Positions 1 through 9,913 of a stretch of 64,000 bases of DNA are shown piece after piece. The translations under genes were made by a program, and so were the position numbers. The DNA is from CAVXTT01 sp963764685 (GTDB lineage Bacteria; Bacteroidota; Ignavibacteria; Ignavibacteriales; Ignavibacteriaceae), in NCBI GenBank assembly GCA_963764685.1, contig CAVXTT010000032.1, positions 1 through 64,000 on the forward strand, given 5' to 3'. The notes under the pieces are model-generated. The model did no database searches. It had not been told where the DNA came from and saw only the letters and a program-made list of their open reading frames with translations. Within the stretch, counting starts at the first letter, position 1; every line of letters begins with the position of its first letter.

Positions 1-143
1 CTTGGCGTAATAGAAATGGGATGGATAATGTATGAATAAGTTCTTGGTTCTTAGTTCGTAGTTATTAGTTTTTGTTTATCTAAGTAATTTATATTCTTTG
101 CTTCCTTTTGTTTATGAGGATGGAGTCAACGACAAGGCCACAT

Positions 144-293
144 ACTCCTATGTGTCTTTCTATGTGCCCTTATGTGCCTTATGTGGTTAAATGCCTTTTG
201 CCCTGGTGTTTATTTCCCCGTCATAAAGGAAGGACAGGTCAACTCCGCAGTATAAACGAATAAGTTATATTGGGTTCACCTGTCCCTACACAA
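144..293. repeat. 150-bp direct repeat, left copy
   Basis: This stretch matches 2144-2293 without gaps at an offset of exactly 2000 bp. I count about 14 mismatches by eye, so roughly 90% identity. It contains tandem CTATGTGCC-like words (about 148-186) and ends in a member of the GGACAGG hairpin family (232-290). The two copies bracket the T9SS gene at 368-2105. The rest of 1-367 holds no gene I can support. Confidence 0.9.
232..290 (+). repeat. GGACAGG hairpin repeat, copy 1
   Basis: The left arm GGACAGGTCAAC pairs with GTTCACCTGTCC, with one mismatch inside the stem, and is followed by CTACA. It lies within the 150-bp direct repeat. It belongs to a nine-member family in this window whose seven outer stem bases are constant. 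Confidence 0.8.
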
Positions 294-367
294 GTTTTCG
301 CCTTGACCATGGTTGTTTCACATTCTTAAACTTCATAAGTTAAGCATTAGTTATTAACGGGAATTTT

Positions 368-2105
368 GTGACGGGCAAAATTATGATCAACTTCCTGAAT
401 ATCAGCGTCCTTAAGGCTTCATCATTTCTTTTATTCATATTCCTCTTACAATTCTCTGCACCAGCCGAAATCCGCTACGTAAGCAAAACAGGTACAAGCA
501 TACCGCCATATACAAGCTGGGAGACTGCTGCGGATAGTATAGTTAAATGCGTTAATGTTTGCCATTATGGGGATACGATCTTTGTTGGGAACGGAATTTA
601 CAGAGAAGAAATACCTTTGATAGAGGGACTTTCCTTAATCGGGGCAGGAATGGATAGTTGCATTATTGATGTGAGTCAGATTTCTCCAGGCGAGAATATT
701 GCGATAGGAATGCTTGATAATTGTCTCGTTCAGAATTTTAAAATCATTCTTGACAAGCACGTTACTCCAAATGGCGTAGGAATCTATACAAGAGACTCTG
801 TTGAAGGTTGTGTCATCCAGTATAATAAAATACAATATGCTACTGAAGGTATCTGGCTAAGTTCAGGAGTAGTCAGACATAATTTTTTGGAACTTGTAGA
901 ATGGGGTGTAACGTGTGTAACTAATGATAATTCGCACGATTATCTAGCTTATATAGACTCAAACTATATTTCGTTTTATCATTATGCAATTGATATGTTC
1001 AATTTGACGAAAGTCATCGCAACTGGCAATATCTTTAAATTTGAAAGTATAAATCCGGGTGGAACAATTTTACATAATGATATGTGGGGTGCCCCGAACC
1101 CTATATTCAATAACAATATTATTTTACCCCCGACTTATAATCTAATGAACGGACGGGCAATAGTTAGCTCTTATGCTGGTACGTATAAAAACAATGTTTT
1201 TATGACCAGGTATCGAGATGTTTTTTACACTGTGCCGTCAACGATTATAAATAATGTTATTGTGGGCAGCCAAAATGCAGTTTATGGCAATTATGGGACG
1301 GTTAAGTATAACAATTTCTGGAAAGTTAATTCTTATCCAAATGACTCCACTAACATTTCAGTGGATCCTATGTTTGTTAAGGATACTTCTGATTATCACC
1401 TCCAGATGTACTCCCTGCTTATAGATGCAGGTGATCCATCTATATTAGACAAAGACGGCTCTAGAAGTGATATAGGGGCATACGGAGGTCCTTACGGTGA
1501 GTCTTATACATATCAGGATCTTCCTCCCCGTACTCCTGTTAACTTTTATGCAGGATTGTACAGTGAACATATACTTCTCAGCTGGAATAAGAATACTGAG
1601 AGTGATTTTAAGAGCTACAGGATTTACAGGGATACTATTCCGGGTACTCATAATTTGCTTGTTGAACTACAGGATACAGTTTTTAAAGATCAGATTCCTT
1701 CTTCAGCAAACAGATTGTATTATAAGGTAAGTGCAGTTGACAGTCAGGGGAATGAATCTGCTGCTACCGCGGAGATAATATTTTTTCTCAGCGGCATAAA
1801 TGAAAAACAACTGCTGATGAATGATTATACCTTATATCAGAACTATCCTAATCCATTTAACCCATCGACAAGGATTGATTACCAGGTTAAATAAGAGGGG
1901 ATATGTCAAGCTTTATGTTTATGACATAACCGGATCTGAAGTTGCGGTTCTGGTGAACGAGACAAAGGAGCCGGGGTATTATGAAACAGAGTTTAATGCA
2001 GAAAACCTTGCCAGCGGAATATATCTATATAAAATACAGATAACAGATTCGGAAAAGAGAATACCTGTATTTACAGAAATAAAAAGGATGGTGCTGGTTA
2101 AATAA
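368..2105 (+). CDS. Secreted beta-helix/FnIII protein with T9SS sorting domain (frameshifted)
   Basis: No specific activity is recognised. An N-terminal hydrophobic signal peptide (about residues 1-33) is followed by a region rich in short N/G/I repeats starting IRYVSKTG and YGDTIFVGNGIY, typical of DUF1565/pectin-lyase-like right-handed beta-helix proteins. A fibronectin-III-like module lies at about 380-465. A type A T9SS C-terminal domain begins YQNYPNPFNPSTRIDY. The main frame stops at 1894 and the domain continues in the next frame to MVLVK at 2105. Dropping one A of the AAA near 1883 restores it. Start is GTG at 368; ATG 383 is an alternative and both leave the signal peptide. Expected fate: export by Sec, then T9SS transport to the surface or outside. 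Confidence 0.8.
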
Positions 2106-2143
2106 TATCCCCGCAGCGGCAGGCAGTGAACTTCCCCTTAATA

Positions 2144-2293
2144 ACTCCTATGTGCCTTTCTATGTGCCCTTATGTGCCTAATGTGGTTAATGACTTTTTG
2201 CTCTGGTCTTTATTTCCCCGTCATAAAAGAAGGACAGGTCAACTCCGCAGTATGAGCGAATAAGTTATTTAGGGTTGACCTGTCCCTACACAA
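2144..2293. repeat. 150-bp direct repeat, right copy
   Basis: This is the partner of 144-293, again ending in a hairpin-family member. Recombination between the copies would excise exactly the 2.0-kb T9SS gene unit. It fills most of the 281-bp gap between that gene and the next one. Confidence 0.9.
2232..2290 (+). repeat. GGACAGG hairpin repeat, copy 2
   Basis: Arms GGACAGGTCAAC and GTTGACCTGTCC pair perfectly over 12 bp with a loop of about 29 nt, then CTACA. Compared with copy 1, the internal mismatch is repaired here. Confidence 0.85.
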
Positions 2294-2386
2294 TTATTAT
2301 ATCGATCCAATTTACCATCGAACCATCGTACCATTTTATTTTTTGTTTAAATTTTACCAAATTCTGGCAATCAATTTGGAATTGTT

Positions 2387-3148
2387 ATGAGCGATAAGAG
2401 CACCAGGCTCTTTTACATTCTTGGAACATTCTTCGTGGCGAATGCCATATTGGCTGAATTTATCGGCGTGAAGATATTTTCACTTGAAGGTACACTGGGC
2501 ATTAATCCTTTCAGCTTTACCTTCCTGGGATATGAGAATCTTTCATTTAATTTAAGTGCAGGAACCATACTCTGGCCGGTAGTATTTATTATGACGGATA
2601 TAATAAATGAATATTTCGGTTTAAGAGGGGTAAGGTTCCTATCCTTTACCGCCGCAGTACTTATCCTGTATGCATTCCTGATGGTGTACGTTGCAATGTG
2701 GCTATACCCTTCAGATTTCTGGGTAATAAGGAATACGCATTCAGGTCCCTTAAATATGGCTAATGCATTTAATACAATTTTCGGTCAGGGGATGTGGATA
2801 ATTGCCGGGTCGTTAACTGCATTCCTTATCGGGCAGCTGACAGATGTAACGGTATTTCATTTCCTTAAGGCAAGGACAGGCAGTCCTATGATATGGCTCC
2901 GCGCAACGGGATCAACTTTAATCTCACAGCTTGTCGACAGCTTTGTTGTCCTTTTCATAGCATTTTATCTTGGTGCAGGATGGGATATAAGACTGGTACT
3001 GGCAATCGGTGCGGTTAATTATCTGTACAAATTTATAATTGCAATCGTTCTTACGCCTGTGCTCTATTTAATCCATTACATAATTGATGTCTACCTGGGG
3101 AAGGATCTTGCACATAAACTTATGGCGGAAGCGACAGGGAAGAATTGA
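2387..3148 (+). CDS. yhhQ: Queuosine precursor transporter (YhhQ/VUT family)
   Basis: This 253-residue integral membrane protein has about six hydrophobic segments. It carries the family-typical block around residues 63-80 (WPVVFIMTDIINEYFG) and the late motif SQLVDSFVVLFIAFYLG. Known relatives import queuosine precursors (preQ0/preQ1) across the inner membrane for tRNA modification, and the length matches the family. The start is ATG at 2387 with only a weak ribosome-binding site. It appears to be a single-gene unit between repeat-bearing spacers. Family membership is clear; the exact substrate is inferred. Confidence 0.88.
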   Translation: MSDKSTRLFYILGTFFVANAILAEFIGVKIFSLEGTLGINPFSFTFLGYENLSFNLSAGTILWPVVFIMTDIINEYFGLRGVRFLSFTAAVLILYAFLMVYVAMWLYPSDFWVIRNTHSGPLNMANAFNTIFGQGMWIIAGSLTAFLIGQLTDVTVFHFLKARTGSPMIWLRATGSTLISQLVDSFVVLFIAFYLGAGWDIRLVLAIGAVNYLYKFIIAIVLTPVLYLIHYIIDVYLGKDLAHKLMAEATGKN

Positions 3149-3360
3149 AAATCGTGCGGTCGTGCGGTCGTGCGGAGGTGCGGTCGAAGTTAGGAAGTGA
3201 TGCGGGGTTAAAAATTGTTTATTCCGTAGGGGAGGGCACTGACCTCCCGCGTTCATCGTGCTTCGAACTACACTCCTTGTAGTTAATATTTATAGCCGGT
3301 GGTTCAGGAGGAGATTGCTTCGTCGAAGACTCCTCGCAATGACCCGCCTCCCTTGAATTT
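3149..3360. repeat. Repeat cluster: GTGCGG array, palindromes, GCAATCTC-type repeat
   Basis: Right after the stop codon an array of CGTGCGGT-like units runs 3153-3188. It is followed by the hairpin GGGAGG-gcactga-CCTCCC (about 3231-3249) and the palindrome AACTACA-ctcct-TGTAGTT (about 3269-3287). Near 3310-3345 is GAGATTGCTTCGTCGAAG...CTCCTCGCAATGAC, a repeat type common between genes in many bacterial genomes. The remainder up to 3564 is AT-rich with nothing I can assign. Confidence 0.75.
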
Positions 3361-3564
3361 CTTTAGAATTATCACACCATCGAATTATAGGACTATTGTA
3401 CTAAACATATATCAGCACCTCTGGGTGTATCTGCCTTCTTAATCTTAAGAAAGCAAAAATTATCAAAATTAAGAATCAATCTTAGTTAAGCTTTTAGTTT
3501 TGCTGAAAATTCCCACTTTTCTAATCATTTTATTTATTTCTATTAGTTTGTAATTATCAATATA

Positions 3565-3581
3565 TGGCACGGTTTATGGCT
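3565..3581 (+). promoter_or_regulatory. 17-bp shared upstream motif (maeB copy)
   Basis: TGGCACGGTTTATGGCT lies 83 bp before maeB. The identical 17-mer occurs at 36454-36470, 42 bp before korA. It resembles a sigma-54 -24/-12 element (TGGCACG-N4-TTGC), but the GG-to-GC spacing is one base longer than the strict consensus. It could therefore be a sigma-54-like promoter or an operator for an unknown regulator. The identity is seen directly; the role is inferred. Confidence 0.5.
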
Positions 3582-3663
3582 CCCACGGGTGTTAATTAAA
3601 GTAATAAATGAGGGTTCCGGGGAGAGATAGGTCCGGCGCTCTCGAGTAAAAATAGGAGTTATA

Positions 3664-5918
3664 ATGAAGCTTAGTAAAGAAGAAGCTCTTGAATATCACA
3701 GTTCGGAGAGGCGCGGGAAAATAGAAGTTATTGCCACCAAGCCCTGCCTGACTTCGAGAGATCTTTCGCTGGCATATACACCCGGAGTTGCAGAACCATG
3801 CAGAGAGATCGAAAAGAATATTGACGATGTATACAAATACACAGCAAAGGGGAATCTTGTAGCAGTAGTTTCAAACGGAACCGCTGTTCTTGGATTGGGA
3901 GATATAGGAGCCGAAGCCGGTAAACCGGTTATGGAAGGGAAGGGAGTACTATTTAAAAGATTTGCTGATATCGATGTTTTCGATATTGAGCTGAGATCTC
4001 ACGATTCAAAAGAGATTATACGCGCAGTACAGATGCTGGAACCTACATTCGGCGGCATTAACCTTGAAGATATTAAAGCTCCTGAATGTTTCGAGATAGA
4101 GGAAACTCTTATCGAAACAATGAACATTCCTGTCTTTCACGATGATCAGCATGGCACTGCTATAATTTCCTGTGCTGCCCTTATAAATGCAGCCGAAGTA
4201 GCAGGTAAATCCCTTGATAAAATAAAGCTCATTGTAAACGGTGCAGGCGCCGCTGCCATAAGCTGCTGTAAACAATATGTGCGTGCAGGAGTTAAAATAG
4301 AAAACATTATAATGTTCGACTCAAAAGGATGCATCACAAAGAGCAGGAAAGATCTTAATAAATATAAAGTCGTTTATGCCCAGACGAAGGAATATGCATC
4401 TCTTGATGAGGCGATGAAGGGCGCCGATGTATTTGTCGGTTTGTCCAAGGGGAATGTAGTCAGCAAGGATATGATTAAAAGTATGGCTAAAAACCCGATC
4501 GTATTTGCGATGGCTAATCCTGATCCTGAAATTACATATGAAGATGCTACATCGGTAAGGACCGATATTATTATGGCTACAGGCAGAAGTGATTATCCCA
4601 ACCAGGTAAATAATGTGCTTGGATTCCCGTTTATCTTCCGCGGAGCACTTGATGTAAGAGCTTCAAAGATAAATGATGAAATGAAAATGGCTGCTACCAA
4701 AGCATTAGCCTGCCTTGCAAAGGAAAAAGTTCCGGAGATGGTATTAAATGCCTACGGCGGGACTGATTTTACATTTGGAAAAGATTATATAATACCTAAG
4801 CCTTTTGATCCACGCGTACTATGGAAAGTAGCTCCGGCTGTTGCAAGAGCAGCTATGGAAACCGGTGTAGCAAAGAATCCTATTGCAGACTGGGCTGTAT
4901 ATGAAGAAGAATTAAAAGAAAGACTTGGACTTATCAAAAGAAGTTATAAGGGTAATGATCCATAAAGCTCAGAAGAGTCCCAAGAAAGTTGTATATCCGG
5001 AAGGAGAAGAGGAAAAAATAATCAGGGCTGCAAATGCTGCACGCCAGGAAAATATCGCTTATCCTATTCTAATAGGTAATGAAAAAATTATAAAGAAAAC
5101 AATTATGCAGCTTGGATTCGATGAAAAGGATTTCCAGATAAAAGATCCTGCTAATTGTCCCAAGTGTCGCTGAATACGCAAAAGCATTTTATACCTACAG
5201 ACAAAGAAGAGGAGTTACTCTCCGAGAAGCAAATGAACTTATGCAGAAACCTATGTACTACGGTGCGATGATGGTAAGACAGGGAGATGCAGATGCCCTT
5301 ATAAGCGGACTTACTACTCATTATCCGAATACTATAAAACCTGCTCTTCAGTGTGTAGGTGTAAAGGAAGGATTCAAAGTTGTATCCGGCTTGTATATTG
5401 TTGTAACAAAGAAAGAAGTTTATTTCTTTGCTGACTGTACGGTAAATGTTAATCCATCAGCAGAAGAGCTTGCTGAGATCGCAATATCGGCTGCCGATAC
5501 TGTAAAGGAGTTCGATATAGCACCACGAATTGCAATGCTCTCCTTCAGCAATTTCGGAAGTGCAAAATATCCGGAATCGGATAAGGTAAAACAGGCTGTG
5601 CAACTTGTAAAGAAGCTTAGACCCGATCTTATGGTTGATGGAGAAATGCAGGCAGATACTGCAGTTGTTCCGCAGATAATTGATAAGGACTTCCCATTCA
5701 GCAATCTGAAAGGCGGAGCCAATGTTCTGATATTCCCTGATCTTGAAGCAGGAAATATTGCTTATAAACTGATGGCGAGGATAGGACAGGCGACTGTGAT
5801 AGGTCCTGTACTTATGGGAATGAAAAAACCTATTCACGTTCTGCAGAGAGGTGCTACTGTCGATGATATCCTTAATATGACGGCAATTGCAGTAGCAGAC
5901 GCACAGAAGAAAAAATAA
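3664..5918 (+). CDS. maeB: NADP-dependent malic enzyme with C-terminal phosphotransacetylase domain (two frameshifts)
   Basis: The enzyme oxidatively decarboxylates malate to pyruvate, making NADPH. The N-terminal half (about 1-425) shows the malic-enzyme signature around SLAYTPGVAEPC, the FHDDQHGTAI motif and the NAD(P)-binding stretch IVNGAGAAAISC. The C-terminal third (KKVVYPEGEEEKI onward) is the Pta-like domain that is usually regulatory in MaeB proteins. Read as one gene it gives about 751 residues, the normal MaeB length. The frame breaks near 4943 (one extra A in AAAA) and near 5158 (one extra base in CCC). Each is fixed by removing one base. A GGAG Shine-Dalgarno precedes ATG 3664. 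It heads an apparent operon with nfnA-nfnB. Confidence 0.92.
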
Positions 5919-5939
5919 ATTAATTGTAAGAGGGATACT

Positions 5940-6819
5940 TTGTACGAAATATTATCAGCAGAATTTATTGCCCCCGGAATTAAGAAGTTCGATATAGCTG
6001 CCCCGAAGATTGCTTCTAAAAGAAAAGCAGGGCAGTTTGTTATTCTAAGAATTCACGAGCACGGGGAACGTATCCCTCTTACTATTGCTGATTCAGACAG
6101 CACAAAGGGAACTATAACAATTATTGTTCAGGGTATTGGGAAAACAACAACCGAACTTAATAATCTTAAGTAAGGGAGAGTTCATCAGGGATGTTGTCGG
6201 ACCTCTTGGAACACCCTCACATATTGAGAATTTCGGAACCGCTGTAAGCATAGGCGGAGGTGTTGGAACTGCAATTGCTTATCCTATTGCAGTTGCATTG
6301 AAAGAAGCAGGCAACCATACAATTTCTATTATCGGGGGAAGGACAAAAGAATTTGTAATTCTTGAAGATGAAATGAAAAAGGTAGCTGATGAAGTTTATC
6401 CCACAACTGATGACGGCAGCTATGGTTTTCATGGATTTGTAACTCAGAAGCTTCAGGAATTGATTCATTCAGGGAGGAAGCTCGATTTTGTACTTGCAAT
6501 AGGTCCTATACCTATGATGAAGGCAGTTGCGGAAACAACCAGACCATATGGAATAAAAACGGTAGTAAGTCTTAATCCTGTTATGGTAGACGGTACAGGA
6601 ATGTGCGGCGGCTGCAGGGCAACTGTGGATAATAAGACTGTTTTTGTTTGTGTTGACGGTCCTGAATTCGATGCCCATAAAGTTGACTTTGTTACGCTTG
6701 AAAGAAGGAACAGGACATACCGCGATGATGAGCTGGCTGCTCTTAATATTCATAAGTGCAACTACGATACTCAGTTTGATAAAATGGTGGGTGGACAGAA
6801 AGCTTCTGCCAACAATTAA
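5940..6819 (+). CDS. nfnA: Ferredoxin-NADP reductase subunit alpha, NfnA/SudB type (frameshifted)
   Basis: This is the small subunit of NADH-dependent reduced ferredoxin:NADP oxidoreductase (Nfn). It has an FAD-binding FNR-like N-terminus with HGERIPLTIAD, a nucleotide-binding centre (SIGGGVGTAIAYPIA), and a C-terminal 2Fe-2S motif of the form M-C-G-G-C-R followed by a distant cysteine in VFVCVDGPEFDAH. The frame changes near 6168 inside the run NNL-SKGEF; deleting one A of CTTAAG restores it and gives about 293 residues. The start is TTG 5940 behind a purine-rich GAGGG. It lies 21 bp after maeB and 26 bp before nfnB, so the three are probably co-transcribed. Confidence 0.9.
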
Positions 6820-6845
6820 TTTAATATTAAATCCCGGAGCCTTGA

Positions 6846-8285
6846 ATGGAAGAAATATCTAAAAAAGACAGGATGAAAATACCCCGTCAGCCAATGCCTG
6901 AACAGGATAAAGTTGAGAGAAGATCCAACTTCAAGGAAGTTAACCTGGGCTTTACTGAAGAGCTGGCAAGGATGGAAGCACTACGTTGTATTCAGTGTCC
7001 CAAGCCTACCTGCGTTGATGGGTGTCCTGTAGGGGTAAAGATAAGTGATTTCATAAAGCTGGTTACCGAGGGGGATTTTCTAGGAGCAGCAGCTAAAATT
7101 AAAGAAGATAATCTTCTGCCTGCAGTCTGCGGAAGAGTATGTCCGCAGGAGGAGCAGTGCGAAATAAAATGTGTTGTTGGAAAGAAGAATGAACCGGTTG
7201 CAATAGGGAGACTTGAAAGATTTGTTGCAGATTATGAAAGAGAACATACCGGTATACGTACTCCTGAAGTAAAACCGAAGAACGGAAAGAAGGTAGGGAT
7301 CATTGGCAGCGGTCCCAGCGGATTAAGCTGTGCAGGTGACCTGATCCAGATGGGATATGATGTAACGGTTTTCGAAGCACTGCATCAGCTGGGGGGTGTA
7401 CTGATTTACGGAATACCAGAATTCCGTCTGCCCAAGGATATTGTACAAATGGAGATCGATGCATTAAAGAATCTTGGTGTCGATTTCCAGGTGAACCAGG
7501 TAGTAGGATTTACAGATACGATCGATGAACTGCTTGCTTCAGGTTATGATGCTTTATTTGTTGCAGTAGGTGCAGGACTTCCTTACTTTCTTAATATCCC
7601 GGGAGAAAATTTCAACGGTGTATATTCATCAAATGAATTTCTTACAAGAGTTAATCTGATGAAGGCATATAAATTTCCTGAGTTCGATACGCCTGTATTT
7701 AATGTTAAGGGTAAAAGTATTGCTGTCTTTGGAGGGGGCAATACAGCAATGGATGCTGTAAGAACCTCTAAGAGATTAGGCGCAAAGAATGCATATATAA
7801 TTTACAGAAGATCTGATGCAGAGATGCCTGCCAGGAAAGAAGAGATCCATCACGCAAAGGAGGAAGGTATTGAATTCCTTTATCTCTCCAATCCGCTTGA
7901 ATTTATTGATGACGGACAGGGATGGCTTAAGGCAGTAAAGCTGCAGAAGATGGAGTTAGGTGAACCTGATGCTTCAGGAAGAAGAAGACCTATCCCGATA
8001 AAAGATTCTGAATATGTGCTGGATATTGATATGGCAGTTGTAGCAATAGGCAATGGCTCAAATCCGATCATACAGCAGACTACTCCTGATATACAATTTA
8101 ATAAATGGGGAAACATTATTGTTGATGAGGAAACTATGACAACATGCAAAGAGGGTGTATTTGCAGGAGGGGATATTGTAACCGGCGGCGCTACTGTAAT
8201 CCTTGCGATGGGCGCAGGCAGGAAAGCTGCAGCAGCAATAGATAAATATGTTATGGAGAAAAAGACTAAGAATGAACCTTCCTGA
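6846..8285 (+). CDS. nfnB: NADPH-dependent glutamate synthase small-chain-like protein, NfnB
   Basis: This is a 479-residue flavoprotein. Its N-terminal Fer4_20 iron-sulfur region carries the cysteine series CIQCPKPTCVDGCP and CGRVCPQEEQCEIKC. A first dinucleotide fold follows at about residue 148 (VGIIGSGPSGLSC), a second at about 290 (IAVFGGGNTAMDA), and the terminal FAD motif GVFAGGDIVTGGATV. Alone it could be a glutamate synthase beta subunit. Paired with the FNR-like gene just upstream, it is better read as the Nfn large subunit, which in characterised systems exchanges electrons between NADPH, NADH and ferredoxin. GGAG lies upstream of ATG 6846. Confidence 0.9.
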   Translation: MEEISKKDRMKIPRQPMPEQDKVERRSNFKEVNLGFTEELARMEALRCIQCPKPTCVDGCPVGVKISDFIKLVTEGDFLGAAAKIKEDNLLPAVCGRVCPQEEQCEIKCVVGKKNEPVAIGRLERFVADYEREHTGIRTPEVKPKNGKKVGIIGSGPSGLSCAGDLIQMGYDVTVFEALHQLGGVLIYGIPEFRLPKDIVQMEIDALKNLGVDFQVNQVVGFTDTIDELLASGYDALFVAVGAGLPYFLNIPGENFNGVYSSNEFLTRVNLMKAYKFPEFDTPVFNVKGKSIAVFGGGNTAMDAVRTSKRLGAKNAYIIYRRSDAEMPARKEEIHHAKEEGIEFLYLSNPLEFIDDGQGWLKAVKLQKMELGEPDASGRRRPIPIKDSEYVLDIDMAVVAIGNGSNPIIQQTTPDIQFNKWGNIIVDEETMTTCKEGVFAGGDIVTGGATVILAMGAGRKAAAAIDKYVMEKKTKNEPS

Positions 8286-8602
8286 GTTTCCTTTCTCGAC
8301 AATTAACTGGGAGAAAGAAGAACCCGCTGAATATATTGGGAGTAACTGGAAAGGCTGTTTGGCGTACTAAATTTCTTGGTGATATCAGGGTAAGGATGGT
8401 AGAGTACTCAGAAAATTACTCCGCCGATCACTGGTGCAGTAAGGGACATATCCTGCATATAATAAAAGGGGAGATGGTAACAGAGCTTCAGGACGGACGC
8501 AAATTTCTTATGACCGAAGGAATGAGCTACATAGTTGGCGACGACACAAACCCTCACAGGTCATCAACCGAAAAGGGTGCACATCTGCTGATCGTTGATT
8601 AA
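8272..8602 (+). CDS. DHCW-motif cupin-fold protein (frameshifted)
   Basis: This is a small cytosolic single-domain cupin of about 109 residues. The hallmark is ADHWCSKGHILHIIKGE followed by GMSYIVGDDTNPHRSSTEKGA. The function of the family is unknown. Translation from ATG 8272 gives the typical N-terminus MNLPEFPFSTINW but then hits a stop. Removing one G of the GGG near 8340 joins it to the cupin frame (YIG-VTGKAVWRT). The start overlaps the nfnB stop by 14 bp, so it is probably the last gene of the maeB-nfn operon. Confidence 0.8.
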
Positions 8603-8650
8603 CAATCTGACTTTAACTTTATCTGTTCTATTTCAGTTATACTTCAAATC

Positions 8651-9913
8651 CTAGTACTTAAACTTAAGCCACTTTATTACTTCACCCCACTTGGGTTTCT
8701 TGCCTGTCATAAGAATACCTACGCGGTAGATCTTGCCGGCTAACGGGAAGATCAGGAATATAGTAGCAATACTTATCATAATTGATAAGACGAGCTCCCA
8801 GACGGGCACTTCTGTTATAGTCATTCTTGCCGGCATAACAATAATATTAGTGAAAGGGAATAGGGATGCTATCTTGCCTATTACACTGTTCGGATTCTCC
8901 ATCATTGAGAGTGCAATGAAGAACGGGATTATAATTAGCATCATTACAGGCCACAGACCGGACTGTGCATCCTGCGGGTTATCGAAAATTGCTCCCACAG
9001 TAGCGAACAAGCCAAGGAAGAGGATCAAGCCGAAAAAGAAATTAACCAGATAAAAAATGACCATAGTTGCGGTTAAGTCGAATATCATTTCCTTAGGGAG
9101 CATAAACCAGGTAGTTGAAATTACCAGGATAACGGGGGAAAGCCAGATAAGCATCTGCATGGCGCCGGTAAATGCAGAACCGAGTATTTTTGCTGTCATT
9201 AGTTCACTCGGACTTACTGAAGAGAGAATTACTTCGACTATGCGGCTGGATTTTTCTTCTATCACCGACTGCATTATCATCTGTCCCATCATTAACATAC
9301 TGATATAAAGCAGAAATGTGAACAGATATGAGAGGACCAGGCTTCCATAACCTTCTTCTTCGAATCCCTTTTCAGTGGTTACCTTGAATCCTGTAAAATC
9401 AACACCTGATCTTGCAAAGTCCAGTTCCTTATCAGTCAGGTTCCTGGTTATAAAAAACTCTTCGATAAGTACTTTATTTATATACCTTGAGACGCTTTCC
9501 GATATCTTTATACTAGTGGGCGTCTTGGAATAATATTCTATTTTCTTATTTACCAATGCAGAATCGGGGATATAGATTATGCCGGTAATCTTTTCATCAA
9601 GGAGAGCCTGCTTGTTAGCCTCAAGGTACTGCTTAAGCTCAGAGCGGGGCATTTCCATATATCTGAAACTGAAATTATCATTAAGCAGCCCGGAGACATT
9701 AAGCTCCTGGTTGATCCTGCTTATTAATTTGCCTGACTCACCTGCAATAATAAGATCATATTTAGTTGCGCCTTCCGATCTAAGCAGAACCTGTATTCCT
9801 ATAAGTCCGAACATAAATGCAGGGAGCAGTATTGTCATTATAATAAAGCCCTTGGAAAAGAATTTTTCTCTTACTTCTCTTTTGAATACCGCTAACACTC
9901 TTTTATTAAACAT
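8651..9913 (-). CDS. ABC-2 type transporter permease (NatB-like)
   Basis: The protein has 420 residues with one N-terminal membrane span, a large extracytoplasmic segment (about 45-195), then five or so spans. It starts RVLAVFKREVREKFFSKGF, as in NatB/YhaP-type ABC-2 permeases. It directly follows the ATPase gene, whose stop lies next to this start, so the two form an exporter. NatAB of Bacillus extrudes sodium, but the substrate cannot be read from sequence here. It converges on the cupin gene. Confidence 0.85.
   Translation of the reverse strand: MFNKRVLAVFKREVREKFFSKGFIIMTILLPAFMFGLIGIQVLLRSEGATKYDLIIAGESGKLISRINQELNVSGLLNDNFSFRYMEMPRSELKQYLEANKQALLDEKITGIIYIPDSALVNKKIEYYSKTPTSIKISESVSRYINKVLIEEFFITRNLTDKELDFARSGVDFTGFKVTTEKGFEEEGYGSLVLSYLFTFLLYISMLMMGQMIMQSVIEEKSSRIVEVILSSVSPSELMTAKILGSAFTGAMQMLIWLSPVILVISTTWFMLPKEMIFDLTATMVIFYLVNFFFGLILFLGLFATVGAIFDNPQDAQSGLWPVMMLIIIPFFIALSMMENPNSVIGKIASLFPFTNIIVMPARMTITEVPVWELVLSIMISIATIFLIFPLAGKIYRVGILMTGKKPKWGEVIKWLKFKY

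Noticed and set aside
3565..3581. Calling the motif a definite sigma-54 promoter
   Set aside because: The spacing between the GG and GC elements is one base too long, and that spacing is normally strict. It is kept only as a shared motif of unknown role.
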